From NCBI RefSeq assembly GCF_002204185.1, contig NZ_MXPU01000012.1, positions 1-64,000 of the forward strand: a stretch of DNA of 64,000 nucleotides, written 5' to 3'. Shown here in pieces: positions 1-10,517 of the stretch (position 1 is its first letter; the number at the start of each line of letters is the position of its first letter). Made by a program: the position numbers and the translations under genes. Below the pieces are notes generated by a model that was not told the DNA's origin, made no database searches, and was given only the letters and a program-made list of their open reading frames with translations. Origin of the DNA: Rhizobium esperanzae. Its GTDB lineage: Bacteria; Pseudomonadota; Alphaproteobacteria; Rhizobiales; Rhizobiaceae.

Positions 1-267
1 GTCGCACCCTATGACGATGATAGCGGAAAATATCATGGCAGACGCCGCATCCAGGGTGGTCGCGAACGCCTGCGAAAGAGCCTGTTCATGTGCGCGTTTA
101 CGGCAACCCGGCACAATCCGGATCTCGCCTCTTTCTACGCCCGCTTGCGTCAGAACGGAAAGGATCACCTGTGCGCCGTCATAGCCGTCGCACGCAAACT
201 CATCGTTCTCGCCAACACAATCCTCTCTCGAAAGACCGAATGGACGCCACAATACCAGCAAAAATGA
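1..267 (+). CDS. IS110-family transposase, C-terminal part (5' end outside window)
   Basis: The frame is open from base 1 to a TGA at 265-267, giving 88 residues. It carries the Gly-Arg-Arg-Arg-Ile-Gln-Gly-Gly-Arg pattern (about residues 13-21), followed by Leu-Arg-Lys-Ser-Leu. This is typical of the C-terminal Transposase_20 region of IS110/IS116/IS902 enzymes, which holds the conserved serine. These enzymes are RuvC-like DEDD recombinases. The N-terminal DEDD domain lies upstream of the window, so it cannot be judged whether the element is intact. The element's right end should lie shortly after base 267, but no terminal inverted repeat is obvious, as is usual for IS110. Confidence 0.75.
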   Translation, partial: VAPYDDDSGKYHGRRRIQGGRERLRKSLFMCAFTATRHNPDLASFYARLRQNGKDHLCAVIAVARKLIVLANTILSRKTEWTPQYQQK

Positions 268-277
268 AACATGGTTG

Positions 278-381
278 CTCCCCGCTGGGGCGAAGGGGAG
301 TAAGATGCACGGTGACCACACCTACTGCAAACGTCTCAAACGGAGCGAGGCTGCCACGAGTCCCTTCTCCCCAGCGGGGAG
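278..381. repeat. Intergenic palindromic element (RIME-like)
   Basis: Perfect 13-bp inverted arms, CTCCCCGCTGGGG at 278-290 and CCCCAGCGGGGAG at 369-381, are separated by 78 bp. The right arm continues into a GAAGATGCCGGCAGGCAGATGAG-like tail (about 380-403). Such 'CTCCCC-GCTGGGG' mosaics are widespread between genes in Rhizobium, where they are described as Rhizobium-specific intergenic mosaic elements. The family name is an inference from memory. It lies between the transposase tail and the 3' end of the dehydrogenase gene. Confidence 0.5.
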
Positions 382-478
382 AAGATGCCGGCAGGCAGAT
401 GAGAGGGCTACGGGCACATAATTCATTCCCTGGTTTCGCCAAACACAAGCAAAGACAAAATGAGCGCCCTCACCCATC

Positions 479-1246
479 CTACGTCCGGCTAATCGAAACC
501 CCACCATCCGCCAGCATAGCCGTCCCCGTCACGAAACTCGATAGATCCGACGCCAGAAACAACGCCGCATTGGCGATCTCTTCCGGCCGAGCCATGCGCT
601 TCAGCGCATGCAATCCCTCGACGAAGGCAAGCACTTCAGCCGTCGCGTCGGGCGCGTTGGTGATGCTGGCGGGCGTATCGGTGCCGCCGGGCAGAAGGGC
701 GTTGACGCGGATGTTGCGCAACGCGAGCTCGGCGGCCAGCACCTGCACGAGACCGATCAAGCCGGCCTTGCTCGCGGCATAGGCCCCCATGCCGGGCATG
801 CCGGCGGTGTAGCCGACGAAGGTGGAGGTGAAGATCAGCGAACCGCCGCCCTCTCCCATTGCCGCCGACTGGTGTTTGGCGCCGAGGAAGGCGGCGGTGA
901 GATTGGTCTCGATCGTCTCGCGCCAGCCCTCCGGCGACAATCCGGCAACCGGCCCCATCTCGCCGAGACCGCCGGCATTGTTGAAGGCGATATCGAGCTT
1001 GCCGAAACAGGAGACCGCCGTTTCGGCCAGTCTTGCCTGCAGCGCCTCGTCCCTGACATCGCCGGCAACGGCGACAGCCTCTCCGCCTTCTGCTTCGATT
1101 TCGGCGACGACGGCATCGAGTGCATCCTGCCGCCGACCGTTGATCACCAGCTTCGCGCCTTGCCGTGCAAAAACCTTCGCCGCCGCGCAGCCGATGCCCG
1201 AGCTTGCACCGGTGACGATCGCGGTTTTACCGTTAAGAAGTGTCAT
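479..1246 (-). CDS. SDR family oxidoreductase
   Basis: The product is 255 residues, the usual length of classical short-chain dehydrogenases, which act in the cytoplasm as NAD(P)H-dependent oxidoreductases on alcohols or ketones. The cofactor motif TGASSGIG is at 12-19, NNAG at 89-92, catalytic Ser near 141, and Tyr156-xxx-Lys160 in YAASK. The C-terminal part has the typical VTGTAMLADGG end. Nothing around it names the substrate: upstream there is only an intergenic region shared with a divergent permease gene. Start chosen at the ATG giving the canonical short N-terminus. The family is certain; the substrate is unknown. Confidence 0.9.
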   Translation of the reverse strand: MTLLNGKTAIVTGASSGIGCAAAKVFARQGAKLVINGRRQDALDAVVAEIEAEGGEAVAVAGDVRDEALQARLAETAVSCFGKLDIAFNNAGGLGEMGPVAGLSPEGWRETIETNLTAAFLGAKHQSAAMGEGGGSLIFTSTFVGYTAGMPGMGAYAASKAGLIGLVQVLAAELALRNIRVNALLPGGTDTPASITNAPDATAEVLAFVEGLHALKRMARPEEIANAALFLASDLSSFVTGTAMLADGGVSISRT

Positions 1247-1562
1247 ATCCGTTTCTCCTCAGTTGTTGAGACATCCCAGATCTCAAACATCTGACGGTGC
1301 AGCCACCCGTTTCCCGCCGCAAAAACAAAATTCGCCGATGACAGATGGTTTTGGCCGGATCAGTGCCCCGTTATGGCAGATCCGAAATACCGGTTTCATC
1401 AGATAAAACGGTAAGTTGCCGCGGTTTCCGCAGAGGCGCATGCCGCTGCGTCAGCACCCTTGTGCGCCGCACCATCGATTTTATCCCGGGTGTGACATTC
1501 ATTCGATTCCCTTCACGTATCTTCCCGACTAAGAAGGGGCGCACAGGTAAGGGAATCTCTTC
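1247..1562. other. Divergent intergenic region between SDR and DMT permease genes
   Basis: 316 bases without a convincing gene. It must hold both divergent promoters. A small inverted repeat TTGAG-N13-CTCAA near 1263-1287 could be an operator for the dehydrogenase gene. A Shine-Dalgarno-like AAGGGA precedes the permease start at 1563. I see no other structured element. Confidence 0.5.
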
Positions 1563-2471
1563 ATGCCGCGGTCACGCAATACTGAGGGCGCCATCTATAT
1601 GAGCATGGCGATGGCCGGCTTTTCGGCGAGCGATGCCCTCTCCAAATCGGTGGTCGCCTATATGAACGCCGGCGAGATCATGTTCCTGCGCGGCCTCTTC
1701 ACCAGCCTGCTCGTCTATCTCATCGCCAGGAAAATGGGCGCTCTGCGCTCCTGGCGCGTCGTGCTGCAGCCGATCATCATCCTGCGCATCGTCTGCGAGA
1801 TGTTTTCCGCCGTCACCTATATCACCGCACTCGGCATGATGCCGATCGCCAATGCCTCGGCGATCCTGCAGTCGCTGCCGCTGGTTGTCACCTTTGGCGC
1901 CGCGCTCTTCTTCAACGAGCCCGTCGGCTGGCGGCGCTGGTCGGCGATCCTCGTCGGCCTCCTCGGTGTCATTATCATCATCCGCCCCGGCCCCGAAGGC
2001 TTCACCCCCGCCGCGCTCCTCTGCGTCGCCGCGGTGCTGACGACGGCCGGCCGCGATCTCGCCACCCGCTCGATCGATCCGGAGATCCCGTCGTTGATGA
2101 TCACCGTCATCACCGCGACCTCCATCTCCTTCTTCGGCGCGCTTCTCATCCCCGTACTCGGCGGCTGGCAACCGGTCAGCGCGACTTCGCTTGGACATCT
2201 CCTGCTCGCCTCGGTGCTGGTGCTCGTCGGCTACCAATCGGTCATCCTCGCCATGCGTACCGGGGAAATTTCCTTCGTCGCGCCCTTCCGCTATACCAGC
2301 CTGATCTTCTCCTCGCTGCTCGGCTTTTTCTTCTTCGCCGAAGTGCCCGACAGCTGGACGCTCCTGGGTGCCGCAATCGTCATCGCTTCCGGCCTCTATA
2401 CGTTCTATCGTGAAGCCAAGCGCCGCGTGCCCCCGATCGCGCAGGAATCGGCGCCGCGCTCACCGGTTTGA
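1563..2471 (+). CDS. EamA/DMT-family permease
   Basis: A 302-residue inner-membrane protein with about ten hydrophobic helices, arranged as two EamA repeats of roughly 140 residues each (for example AVLTTAGRDLATRSID leading into the second repeat). This is the drug/metabolite transporter superfamily layout. These permeases export or import small metabolites; the substrate cannot be read from sequence. The start is the ATG with AAGGGAATCTCTTC in front. The stop is followed after 6 bases by mobA on the same strand, so co-transcription with mobA-mobB is possible, but no functional link is evident. Confidence 0.88.
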   Translation: MPRSRNTEGAIYMSMAMAGFSASDALSKSVVAYMNAGEIMFLRGLFTSLLVYLIARKMGALRSWRVVLQPIIILRIVCEMFSAVTYITALGMMPIANASAILQSLPLVVTFGAALFFNEPVGWRRWSAILVGLLGVIIIIRPGPEGFTPAALLCVAAVLTTAGRDLATRSIDPEIPSLMITVITATSISFFGALLIPVLGGWQPVSATSLGHLLLASVLVLVGYQSVILAMRTGEISFVAPFRYTSLIFSSLLGFFFFAEVPDSWTLLGAAIVIASGLYTFYREAKRRVPPIAQESAPRSPV

Positions 2472-2477
2472 GGCAGG

Positions 2478-3110
2478 ATGATGACTGAATTCCCGCTCGA
2501 TAGATCCGTAATAGCAGGCGTCGTGCTGGCCGGCGGCCGCTCGCAACGCATGGGGCGCGACAAGGCGGAGGTGATGCTCGGAACCGACAGCCTGCTCCGC
2601 CATGTACTGCTCCGTCTCTCGCAGCAGGTCAGCTCGGTAGCCGTCAATGCCGACGCAGTCGCCGAGGACGTGCCTGCTATTCCCGACCACATTCCTGGCA
2701 AGGCCGGGCCGATGGCCGGCATACACGCGGCCATGGTCCACGGCGCCGGCCTTCCGGCGATTACCCACGTCGTCACGGTCTCTGTGGATTGCCCGTTCTT
2801 TCCCATCGATCTCGTCGCCCGTCTGGCCGCAGCCCTGGAGCGCCCGTCGCAGATCGCCATTGCCGCCTCAGAGGGCCGCAGTCATCCTGTCTTCGGTCTC
2901 TGGCCGGTGACACTGGCCGCCGACCTGGAAGCCTGGATCGCTGCCGACGAGAAACGCCGCGTGCGCGACTTCCTGTTGCGGCATGACGTTACGGAAGTGG
3001 ACTTTCCGCTGCATCCGACCCGCGCCAGCCTGCTCGACCCCTTCTTCAACATCAACACGCCTGACGATCTCATCGAGGCGCAACGCTGGCTGGAGGCCCT
3101 GCGCACATGA
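2478..3110 (+). CDS. mobA: Molybdenum cofactor guanylyltransferase MobA
   Basis: A 210-residue NTP-transferase-fold enzyme. It joins GMP from GTP to molybdopterin, giving the MGD cofactor used by DMSO-reductase-family molybdoenzymes such as nitrate and formate oxidoreductases. The signature LAGGRSQRMGRDK is at residues 17-29. The nucleotide/metal-binding Asp is in SVDCPFF near residue 101. Length fits the family (about 190-215). The 3' end overlaps the mobB start by 4 bases (ATGA), so translation is probably coupled. No other moa/moe/mog genes are in the window. Confidence 0.95.
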   Translation: MMTEFPLDRSVIAGVVLAGGRSQRMGRDKAEVMLGTDSLLRHVLLRLSQQVSSVAVNADAVAEDVPAIPDHIPGKAGPMAGIHAAMVHGAGLPAITHVVTVSVDCPFFPIDLVARLAAALERPSQIAIAASEGRSHPVFGLWPVTLAADLEAWIAADEKRRVRDFLLRHDVTEVDFPLHPTRASLLDPFFNINTPDDLIEAQRWLEALRT

Positions 3111-3625
3111 CCGCACCGAAAATCTTCGGCATTGCCGGCTGGAAGAACTCGGGCAAAACAGGGCTTGCCGTTCGGCTGGTGACGGAGTTCACTCGCCGCG
3201 GCTACCGGATCTCGACGATTAAGCACGCGCATCATGATTTCGATATCGACAAGGTCGGGGCCGATAGCTACCGCCACCGCCAGGCCGGCGCCCACGAAGT
3301 CACCATCGTCTCCGGCACGCGTTACGCCATCATGCACGAACTGCGCGGCGCGCCAGAACCTGCATTCGAAGAAATCCTCGCCCGTCTCGCCCCCTGCGAT
3401 CTCGTGCTGATCGAAGGCTACAAGCGCGAACCGATCCCGAAGATCGAGGCCCGCCGCCTGGAAGCCGCCAATCGCGAGCCGCTGGCGCCGAGCGATCCCC
3501 ATATCTGCGCGATCGCCGCCGATCACGCCGTCATGGACACGTTCCTGCCCATCTTCGATCTCGACGACACAGGCGCCATCGCCGATTTCATCGCAGCGAC
3601 CGTCGGGCTTGAGGAGATCCGATAG
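3107..3625 (+). CDS. mobB: Molybdopterin-guanine dinucleotide biosynthesis protein MobB
   Basis: A 172-residue GTP-binding adaptor of MobA. It begins with a P-loop, GWKNSGKTGL, at residues 11-20, followed by the family motif STIKHAHHDFDID and later LVLIEGYK. MobB assists MGD formation and is not strictly essential in characterised bacteria (established for E. coli). Its start overlaps the mobA stop. The gene ends 29 bases before the convergent end of a LysR gene. Confidence 0.95.
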   Translation: MTAPKIFGIAGWKNSGKTGLAVRLVTEFTRRGYRISTIKHAHHDFDIDKVGADSYRHRQAGAHEVTIVSGTRYAIMHELRGAPEPAFEEILARLAPCDLVLIEGYKREPIPKIEARRLEAANREPLAPSDPHICAIAADHAVMDTFLPIFDLDDTGAIADFIAATVGLEEIR

Positions 3626-3654
3626 AGGGTCTCGAATCCGGCCGGCGACGAGAT

Positions 3655-4548
<894 letters not shown>

Positions 4549-4673
4549 TTATGAAAATCCCTCATGGGTCCTTGTCGTTTATACCATCTAATCGAAACCA
4601 AGCACACGCGCTAACTACCCTGTCACCGCAAGTTCGCCGGACGGCGTCATTCCGATAAGGGAAGGAAGACAAG

Positions 4674-6755
<2,082 letters not shown>

Positions 6756-6986
6756 TGTCTTTCTCCCTGATGGTCTCGGATGAATGGCCGCCCTTGCGCC
6801 GCAGAAGTTGGCGATGCCGCTTTTACGAGGCCTGCAAGCGGCGAAGGCTCCTGCGAGCGAATGTCGTAGATGCAAGGCGCGGCAAACACTGCCGCCCCCA
6901 AGGCGCAGATGATCATCAATCTCATTTAATCCTCCGTCGGCGACGCCACGACCGGCCTCGCCCCTTTTGCTTTCGGCTCCTGCCAG

Positions 6987-7403
6987 TCACGCAACGCTCA
7001 ATTCGACCTGGATATTGCCGCGTGTCGCCTTCGAATAGGGACATGTCCGGTGCGCCTCATCGATCAGCGCCTTTGCGACATCCGCTTCGATGCCAGGCAG
7101 GCTGATCTTGAGACGGGCCTGCAGGAAATAGTCGCCATCGGCCGTGCCGAGATCGACCTCTGCATTCACGGCGGTCTCTGCCGGCACCTTGACCTTCAAC
7201 TTGCCGGCGGCAATGCCGATCGCGCCAATGAAGCAGGCCGACCAACCGGCTGCGAAAAGCTGTTCGGGATTGGTGCCGGGGCGGGCGCTGCCGGGAGGCG
7301 AGAGCCTGATGTCCAGCTCTCCGTCATCGCTCTGCGAGGCGCCGTCGCGCCCGCCGGTTGTGCGGGTCCTGCCGGTATAAAGAACCTTGTCGATCTTGAT
7401 CAT
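6987..7403 (-). CDS. ohr: Organic hydroperoxide resistance protein Ohr
   Basis: 138 residues of the OsmC/Ohr family. The two redox cysteines are at 57 (GWSACFIGA) and 121 (HRTCPYSKATRGN). The N-terminal LYTGRTRTTGGRDG is typical of Ohr rather than OsmC. Ohr is a thiol-dependent, lipoyl-recycled peroxidase that reduces fatty-acid hydroperoxides in the cytoplasm. The RBS is AAGGAGTG directly before the ATG. The MarR-type repressor OhrR, usually adjacent in rhizobia, is not here. The 230 bases downstream and upstream hold no other gene. Confidence 0.95.
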   Translation of the reverse strand: MIKIDKVLYTGRTRTTGGRDGASQSDDGELDIRLSPPGSARPGTNPEQLFAAGWSACFIGAIGIAAGKLKVKVPAETAVNAEVDLGTADGDYFLQARLKISLPGIEADVAKALIDEAHRTCPYSKATRGNIQVELSVA

Positions 7404-7633
7404 GGAAACACTCCTTGTTGCGTCGCTTCATGCGACTGGCCGCCGACGCGACCGGGTTGACGGAGTGTGGTTTGACGGATCGATATATCCGGCATGTTTC
7501 CGGAAACCGCCGAAATGTCACAAAAGGTAGCATCCGGCGTCCATGACATTTTCCCGTACAAAACATTCTTACGTTTCCGGTTCCCTCAGGGCGCGGCACT
7601 GGAACGTGCAAGATTCGAGGGCGAGACCTGGAT

Positions 7634-8158
7634 TTAATCTAGTGGCTGGACGGCAGCGAGTTCCGGAAATTTACGTCGCCAGTTGTCGTCAGTGGTCTTA
7701 AGGATATCCGCGTTGTCCGTGAGTACTTTGAGGCCATTGAGACTGAGCGCCGTGAACTTGTCTGTAAGCGTCTGGTCCAGCCATTTCTCAATCAGGTCTT
7801 CAACACCCAGCTCTTTGTTTAGGTCAGTCCACTCGTAGAAGTGCTGGTATATCTCGGCCTTGAGCTGATCTTGAGCCTTCTTCACTTGTCCGAGGAACTC
7901 GGAATAATCGGCCCTTGCGACGAGCATTGGCGAGTATTCCTCTTGCTGCCGAGCGCTGTCGAACTGCTTCTGAATGACGGCCAAATAGCCGGTGCGAATT
8001 TGCTCGTAGCGCCAGCCGATGAAGTGCTCGATCTCAGCAGTCTGTGCTCGCGAAATCTCTCGACCTTTTTCAAATGCCGCCTGTTCCTCAGGAGACATCG
8101 AGGGTACTAAAGGTGTCGATGGCGTCTTCGAAAATAGCTTGCTGATGACCTTAAACAT
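7634..8158 (-). CDS. Hypothetical protein, 174 residues
   Basis: I do not recognise a family. The protein begins with an amphipathic basic stretch (MFKVISKLFSK). It is mainly helical and charged, with no membrane segment after the first 12 residues, and no Cys. The middle (EQAAFEKGREISRAQ..., ARADYSEFLGQVKKAQDQLKAE) could form a coiled coil. The ATG at 8158 was chosen because a longer reading frame has poor codon usage, and AGGGG lies 6 bases before it. Its AT-richer codons differ from the neighbours, consistent with acquired DNA. Confidence 0.6.
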   Translation of the reverse strand: MFKVISKLFSKTPSTPLVPSMSPEEQAAFEKGREISRAQTAEIEHFIGWRYEQIRTGYLAVIQKQFDSARQQEEYSPMLVARADYSEFLGQVKKAQDQLKAEIYQHFYEWTDLNKELGVEDLIEKWLDQTLTDKFTALSLNGLKVLTDNADILKTTDDNWRRKFPELAAVQPLD

Positions 8159-8334
8159 GCGGGACCCCTGGATCGAAGGCAACCTAGCATGGAACTGAGT
8201 CCTTGCAATTCGCAATTATTGACACCGGAATTCAAGGATTCGACTGTGGAGAAATCTTACGAGGTCTGGAATTCCTTTGCGAATATGACTCAATCCACAG
8301 GGAGAAAGGGATTTAGGTTCTAATCCCTGACGCG

Positions 8335-8354
8335 GAGTAGGAAAAAACCTACTC
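8335..8354. promoter_or_regulatory. Perfect 7-bp inverted repeat with A6 loop
   Basis: GAGTAGG-AAAAAA-CCTACTC at 8335-8354, inside the 309-base gap between the 174-residue protein gene and the 43-residue ORF. It is too short and lacks a T-run to be a strong terminator. The symmetry and AT-rich spacer look more like an operator for a dimeric regulator. No function is assigned. Confidence 0.35.
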
Positions 8355-8417
8355 GGAGTCTTGTAAAGTTTGACTTGACAAGGGATTTGTTGAAAGCTGT
8401 CCTTGCAGAGAGGGCCA

Positions 8418-8446
8418 AGAGGGACCGGTGGTCAAGACCAGTCCCT
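8418..8446 (-). terminator. Hairpin downstream of the 43-residue membrane protein gene
   Basis: On the minus strand GGGAC...GGTC-TT-GACC...GTCCC forms a two-part stem (8418-8446), followed by TCTT. It lies 22 bases after the stop of the small gene at 8468, so it may end that transcript. Only a short U stretch is present, so efficiency is uncertain. Confidence 0.4.
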
Positions 8447-8467
8447 CCCGGGCTTAAGCGTTCGGAC

Positions 8468-8599
8468 TTACTTCTCTGCGTTGCCAGAGCCGTCTCGGTG
8501 ATATGCTGAGACGGCTTCTTTCATAAGTGCATAACTGTGGCCAATGTAATAGGCAGCCACCGTTGCGAACGCTATCGCCAGCCAGGTTTTGTAGAACAT
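8468..8599 (-). CDS. Small single-pass membrane protein, 43 residues
   Basis: Translates as MFYKTWLAIAFATVAAYYIG followed by a polar tail ending in SGNAEK. One hydrophobic helix (about 6-20) predicts an inner-membrane miniprotein. A strong ribosome site (GGAAAGGAGAACATC) sits before the ATG at 8599, which is the main reason to call it. The C-terminal codons contain an 8-bp perfect hairpin, GCCGTCTC/GAGACGGC (8489-8515), which could also serve as a transcription signal on the plus strand. Function unknown. Confidence 0.6.
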   Translation of the reverse strand: MFYKTWLAIAFATVAAYYIGHSYALMKEAVSAYHRDGSGNAEK

Positions 8600-9008
8600 G
8601 ATGTTCTCCTTTCCCTTACTGGACGCTATTACTGTAGGCAGGCTCAGTGATTTGGCGCAAGGATGAAAACTACGCAAAGCCAGCTATTCACAGGCCAAAA
8701 AAAAATTCATCAATCAATTCAGTGGCTTATGACCCAGTTGTCCACAGGCAACCGGGGGGATAACTGGCGCGAACAAGTGCGGAACATACGTCGCGTTTGC
8801 CGTGGAGGCAAAATATGTTGGCCTGCTGCTAATAGATTCGCACTTGACGATTCACCGAATCAAGTTTCGGGCGGCACGTAAACCACAGCCGTCTCGATAA
8901 CCGCAGAGATGAGCTAATCAGCTCCGTGCGCCCATCTCAATGGACATCTGCACCCAATAGATCAAATGCTGAATTTATGCTTAGGCGTGCGCCGGGGAGG
9001 AAGTACCA
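8600..9008. other. Intergenic region with SOS box and a short, well-initiated ORF
   Basis: No gene of normal length. It contains TTGTCCACAGG (8739-8749, one mismatch from a DnaA box), a perfect alphaproteobacterial LexA box (8771-8785) and then a good ribosome site, GTGGAGGCAAAAT, leading into a 5-codon ORF (ATG 8815, stop 8830). The rest shows no coding bias. Confidence 0.5.
8771..8785. promoter_or_regulatory. LexA (SOS) box GAAC-N7-GAAC
   Basis: GAAC-aagtgcg-GAAC, which read on the other strand is GTTC-N7-GTTC, the exact alphaproteobacterial SOS box. It is not directly in front of an ordinary gene: the nearest candidates are a 5-codon ORF at 8815 and the 38-residue ORF at 9009 on the plus strand, or the 43-residue ORF starting at 8599 on the minus strand. 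Confidence 0.6.
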
Positions 9009-9125
9009 ATGTGGTGGAAGCGTAAGCAGAATACCGAACCATGGTATCGAGCGCCTGGTTACAAAGGTAAGATGTCCGAGGCAGAAAAAAGACAGCTCGA
9101 TTCCTTCAGGCCCTTTTGGGCATAG
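9009..9125 (+). CDS. Basic miniprotein, 38 residues
   Basis: Reads MWWKRKQNTEPWYRAPGYKG and ends DSFRPFWA. It is rich in Trp, Lys and Arg with no hydrophobic helix. GGGGAGGAAGTACCA before the ATG is a very good ribosome site and the frame is clean to TAG. The 40-odd bases after it still lie before the convergent histidine kinase gene. The motif content resembles small rhizobial proteins of unknown function. Start and existence rest on the RBS and composition only. Confidence 0.5.
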   Translation: MWWKRKQNTEPWYRAPGYKGKMSEAEKRQLDSFRPFWA

Positions 9126-9194
9126 TGTTGGTGTTGGCCTCGACCATCGCATGAACGGTTGAAAGTAGGTCGGCTAGTCCATCGTATAGTAAGA

Positions 9195-10517
9195 TCATCG
9201 AATGGTGACTTCAGCCACCAGTCCGCCACCCGAGCGATTGTAGAGCCTCAGAGATCCGCCGATCTTCGCCGTCAGCTGCTGAGCAATTGCCAGCCCGAGA
9301 CCTGTGCCCCCCGTCTCCCGGTTACGGGATTGCTCGAGCCGGAAGAAGGGCTGCATTGCGGCTTCGAGCATATCATCCGGAATGCCGGGTCCGCGATCCA
9401 TGACGCTCATGACGACGGAATTGTCAGCGCCGCGCTCGACGCTGATCTCGGCGGCGCCGGCAAACTTCAAGGCATTGTCGATGAAATTCGACAGGATGCG
9501 GCGAAGGGCGTGCGGCCTGGTGAAGGCGGCGCCTTCAACCAGCCCGACGACGGTCACGGCCTTTCCAGTGTCCTGATAGTCGTAGGCTATGCTGTCGACG
9601 AACGATGCGAGGTCGATGCGAGCGTTCTTTTCCCCGCTGCCGTGGGCACTGCGCGCATAGGCTATGCCGTCCTGGACAAGACGCTGGATCTCGGCGAGAT
9701 CGTGCACCAGCTTGTCCCTCTCGGGTGAATCCTCCGCCATGTCGGCGCGCAGCCGCATGCGGGTGATCGGCGTCTGAAGATCATGCGAGATCGCCGCCAA
9801 TATCTGGACCCGTTCCTCGAGATAGTGGGCGATCCTCTCCCGCATCGCATTGAATGCTCTTGCCGCATGCGCCACCTCGCTCGGCCCGGCCTCACTCAAA
9901 GCCTGACCGTCCTTATCTGGGTCGAGCGCATCGGCGGCGGCGGCGAGCTCGCCGAGCGGCCGGATCGCCTGGCGGACTGCAAACCAGGTGCAGAGAACGA
10001 GCAGCGCCATCTGGATCGCGAAGACATAGGGCAGCCATGCGGCGATCGGCATGACGCCTCTCGGCGTGACATCGATCGTCAGAGGAGTGCCGTCACTCAG
10101 AGTCAGATGCGCCTGCAGCCGGTTCACCTCACCCGGAATCCGTTCGACGCGGATCGGAAAGCGATGCCCAGCGGCCGCCTCTATCTTTCCTGCAATCTCC
10201 CTCGCCTTGCTGGAGCTGTCGGGCACACCGCGTAGGCCAGGTCCAAGTTCGAAACGGTAGTTGCCGCGGCTCAGCCAGTCCAGGAGGTCGCCGCGCTCGC
10301 TTGCCGGAAGGCGGTCGAGGACCGCAATCGATGTTGCGACGTCATTCTCCAGCGTGCCGAGCATCACCGCCTTGGCCGACATGTAGCGCTCCATGTAGAG
10401 AACGCTGAAGGAAAGCCCATAGGCGAAAGCCAGGCCGATCAGCAGGATGAGAAAGATCCGCGATCGCAGCGTTCTCGGCCACATCAGGCCCGACAGGATA
10501 GACATGCTCGCGCTCAT
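9195..10517 (-). CDS. Membrane sensor histidine kinase (EnvZ-like architecture)
   Basis: 440 residues. TM1 is about 20-42, the periplasmic loop about 43-160, and TM2 about 162-181 (LPYVFAIQMALLVLCTWFAV). HAMP follows, then HisKA with phospho-acceptor His245 in AAISHDLQTPITRMRLRAD. The ATPase has the N box (NFIDNALKF), G1 (DRGPGIPDD) and G2 (GTGLGLAIAQQL). It autophosphorylates and passes phosphate to the response regulator encoded just upstream, whose stop overlaps this start by 4 bases. The stimulus is unknown. The short periplasmic loop resembles EnvZ/RstB-type sensors. Confidence 0.93.
   Translation of the reverse strand: MSASMSILSGLMWPRTLRSRIFLILLIGLAFAYGLSFSVLYMERYMSAKAVMLGTLENDVATSIAVLDRLPASERGDLLDWLSRGNYRFELGPGLRGVPDSSSKAREIAGKIEAAAGHRFPIRVERIPGEVNRLQAHLTLSDGTPLTIDVTPRGVMPIAAWLPYVFAIQMALLVLCTWFAVRQAIRPLGELAAAADALDPDKDGQALSEAGPSEVAHAARAFNAMRERIAHYLEERVQILAAISHDLQTPITRMRLRADMAEDSPERDKLVHDLAEIQRLVQDGIAYARSAHGSGEKNARIDLASFVDSIAYDYQDTGKAVTVVGLVEGAAFTRPHALRRILSNFIDNALKFAGAAEISVERGADNSVVMSVMDRGPGIPDDMLEAAMQPFFRLEQSRNRETGGTGLGLAIAQQLTAKIGGSLRLYNRSGGGLVAEVTIR

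Noticed and set aside
278-381. Terminal inverted repeat of an insertion sequence
   Set aside because: IS110 elements normally lack long terminal repeats and the arms match a common Rhizobium intergenic element instead.
8739-8749. DnaA box-like TTGTCCACAGG
   Set aside because: A single imperfect box with no cluster and no origin-type AT-rich repeats; chance is likely.
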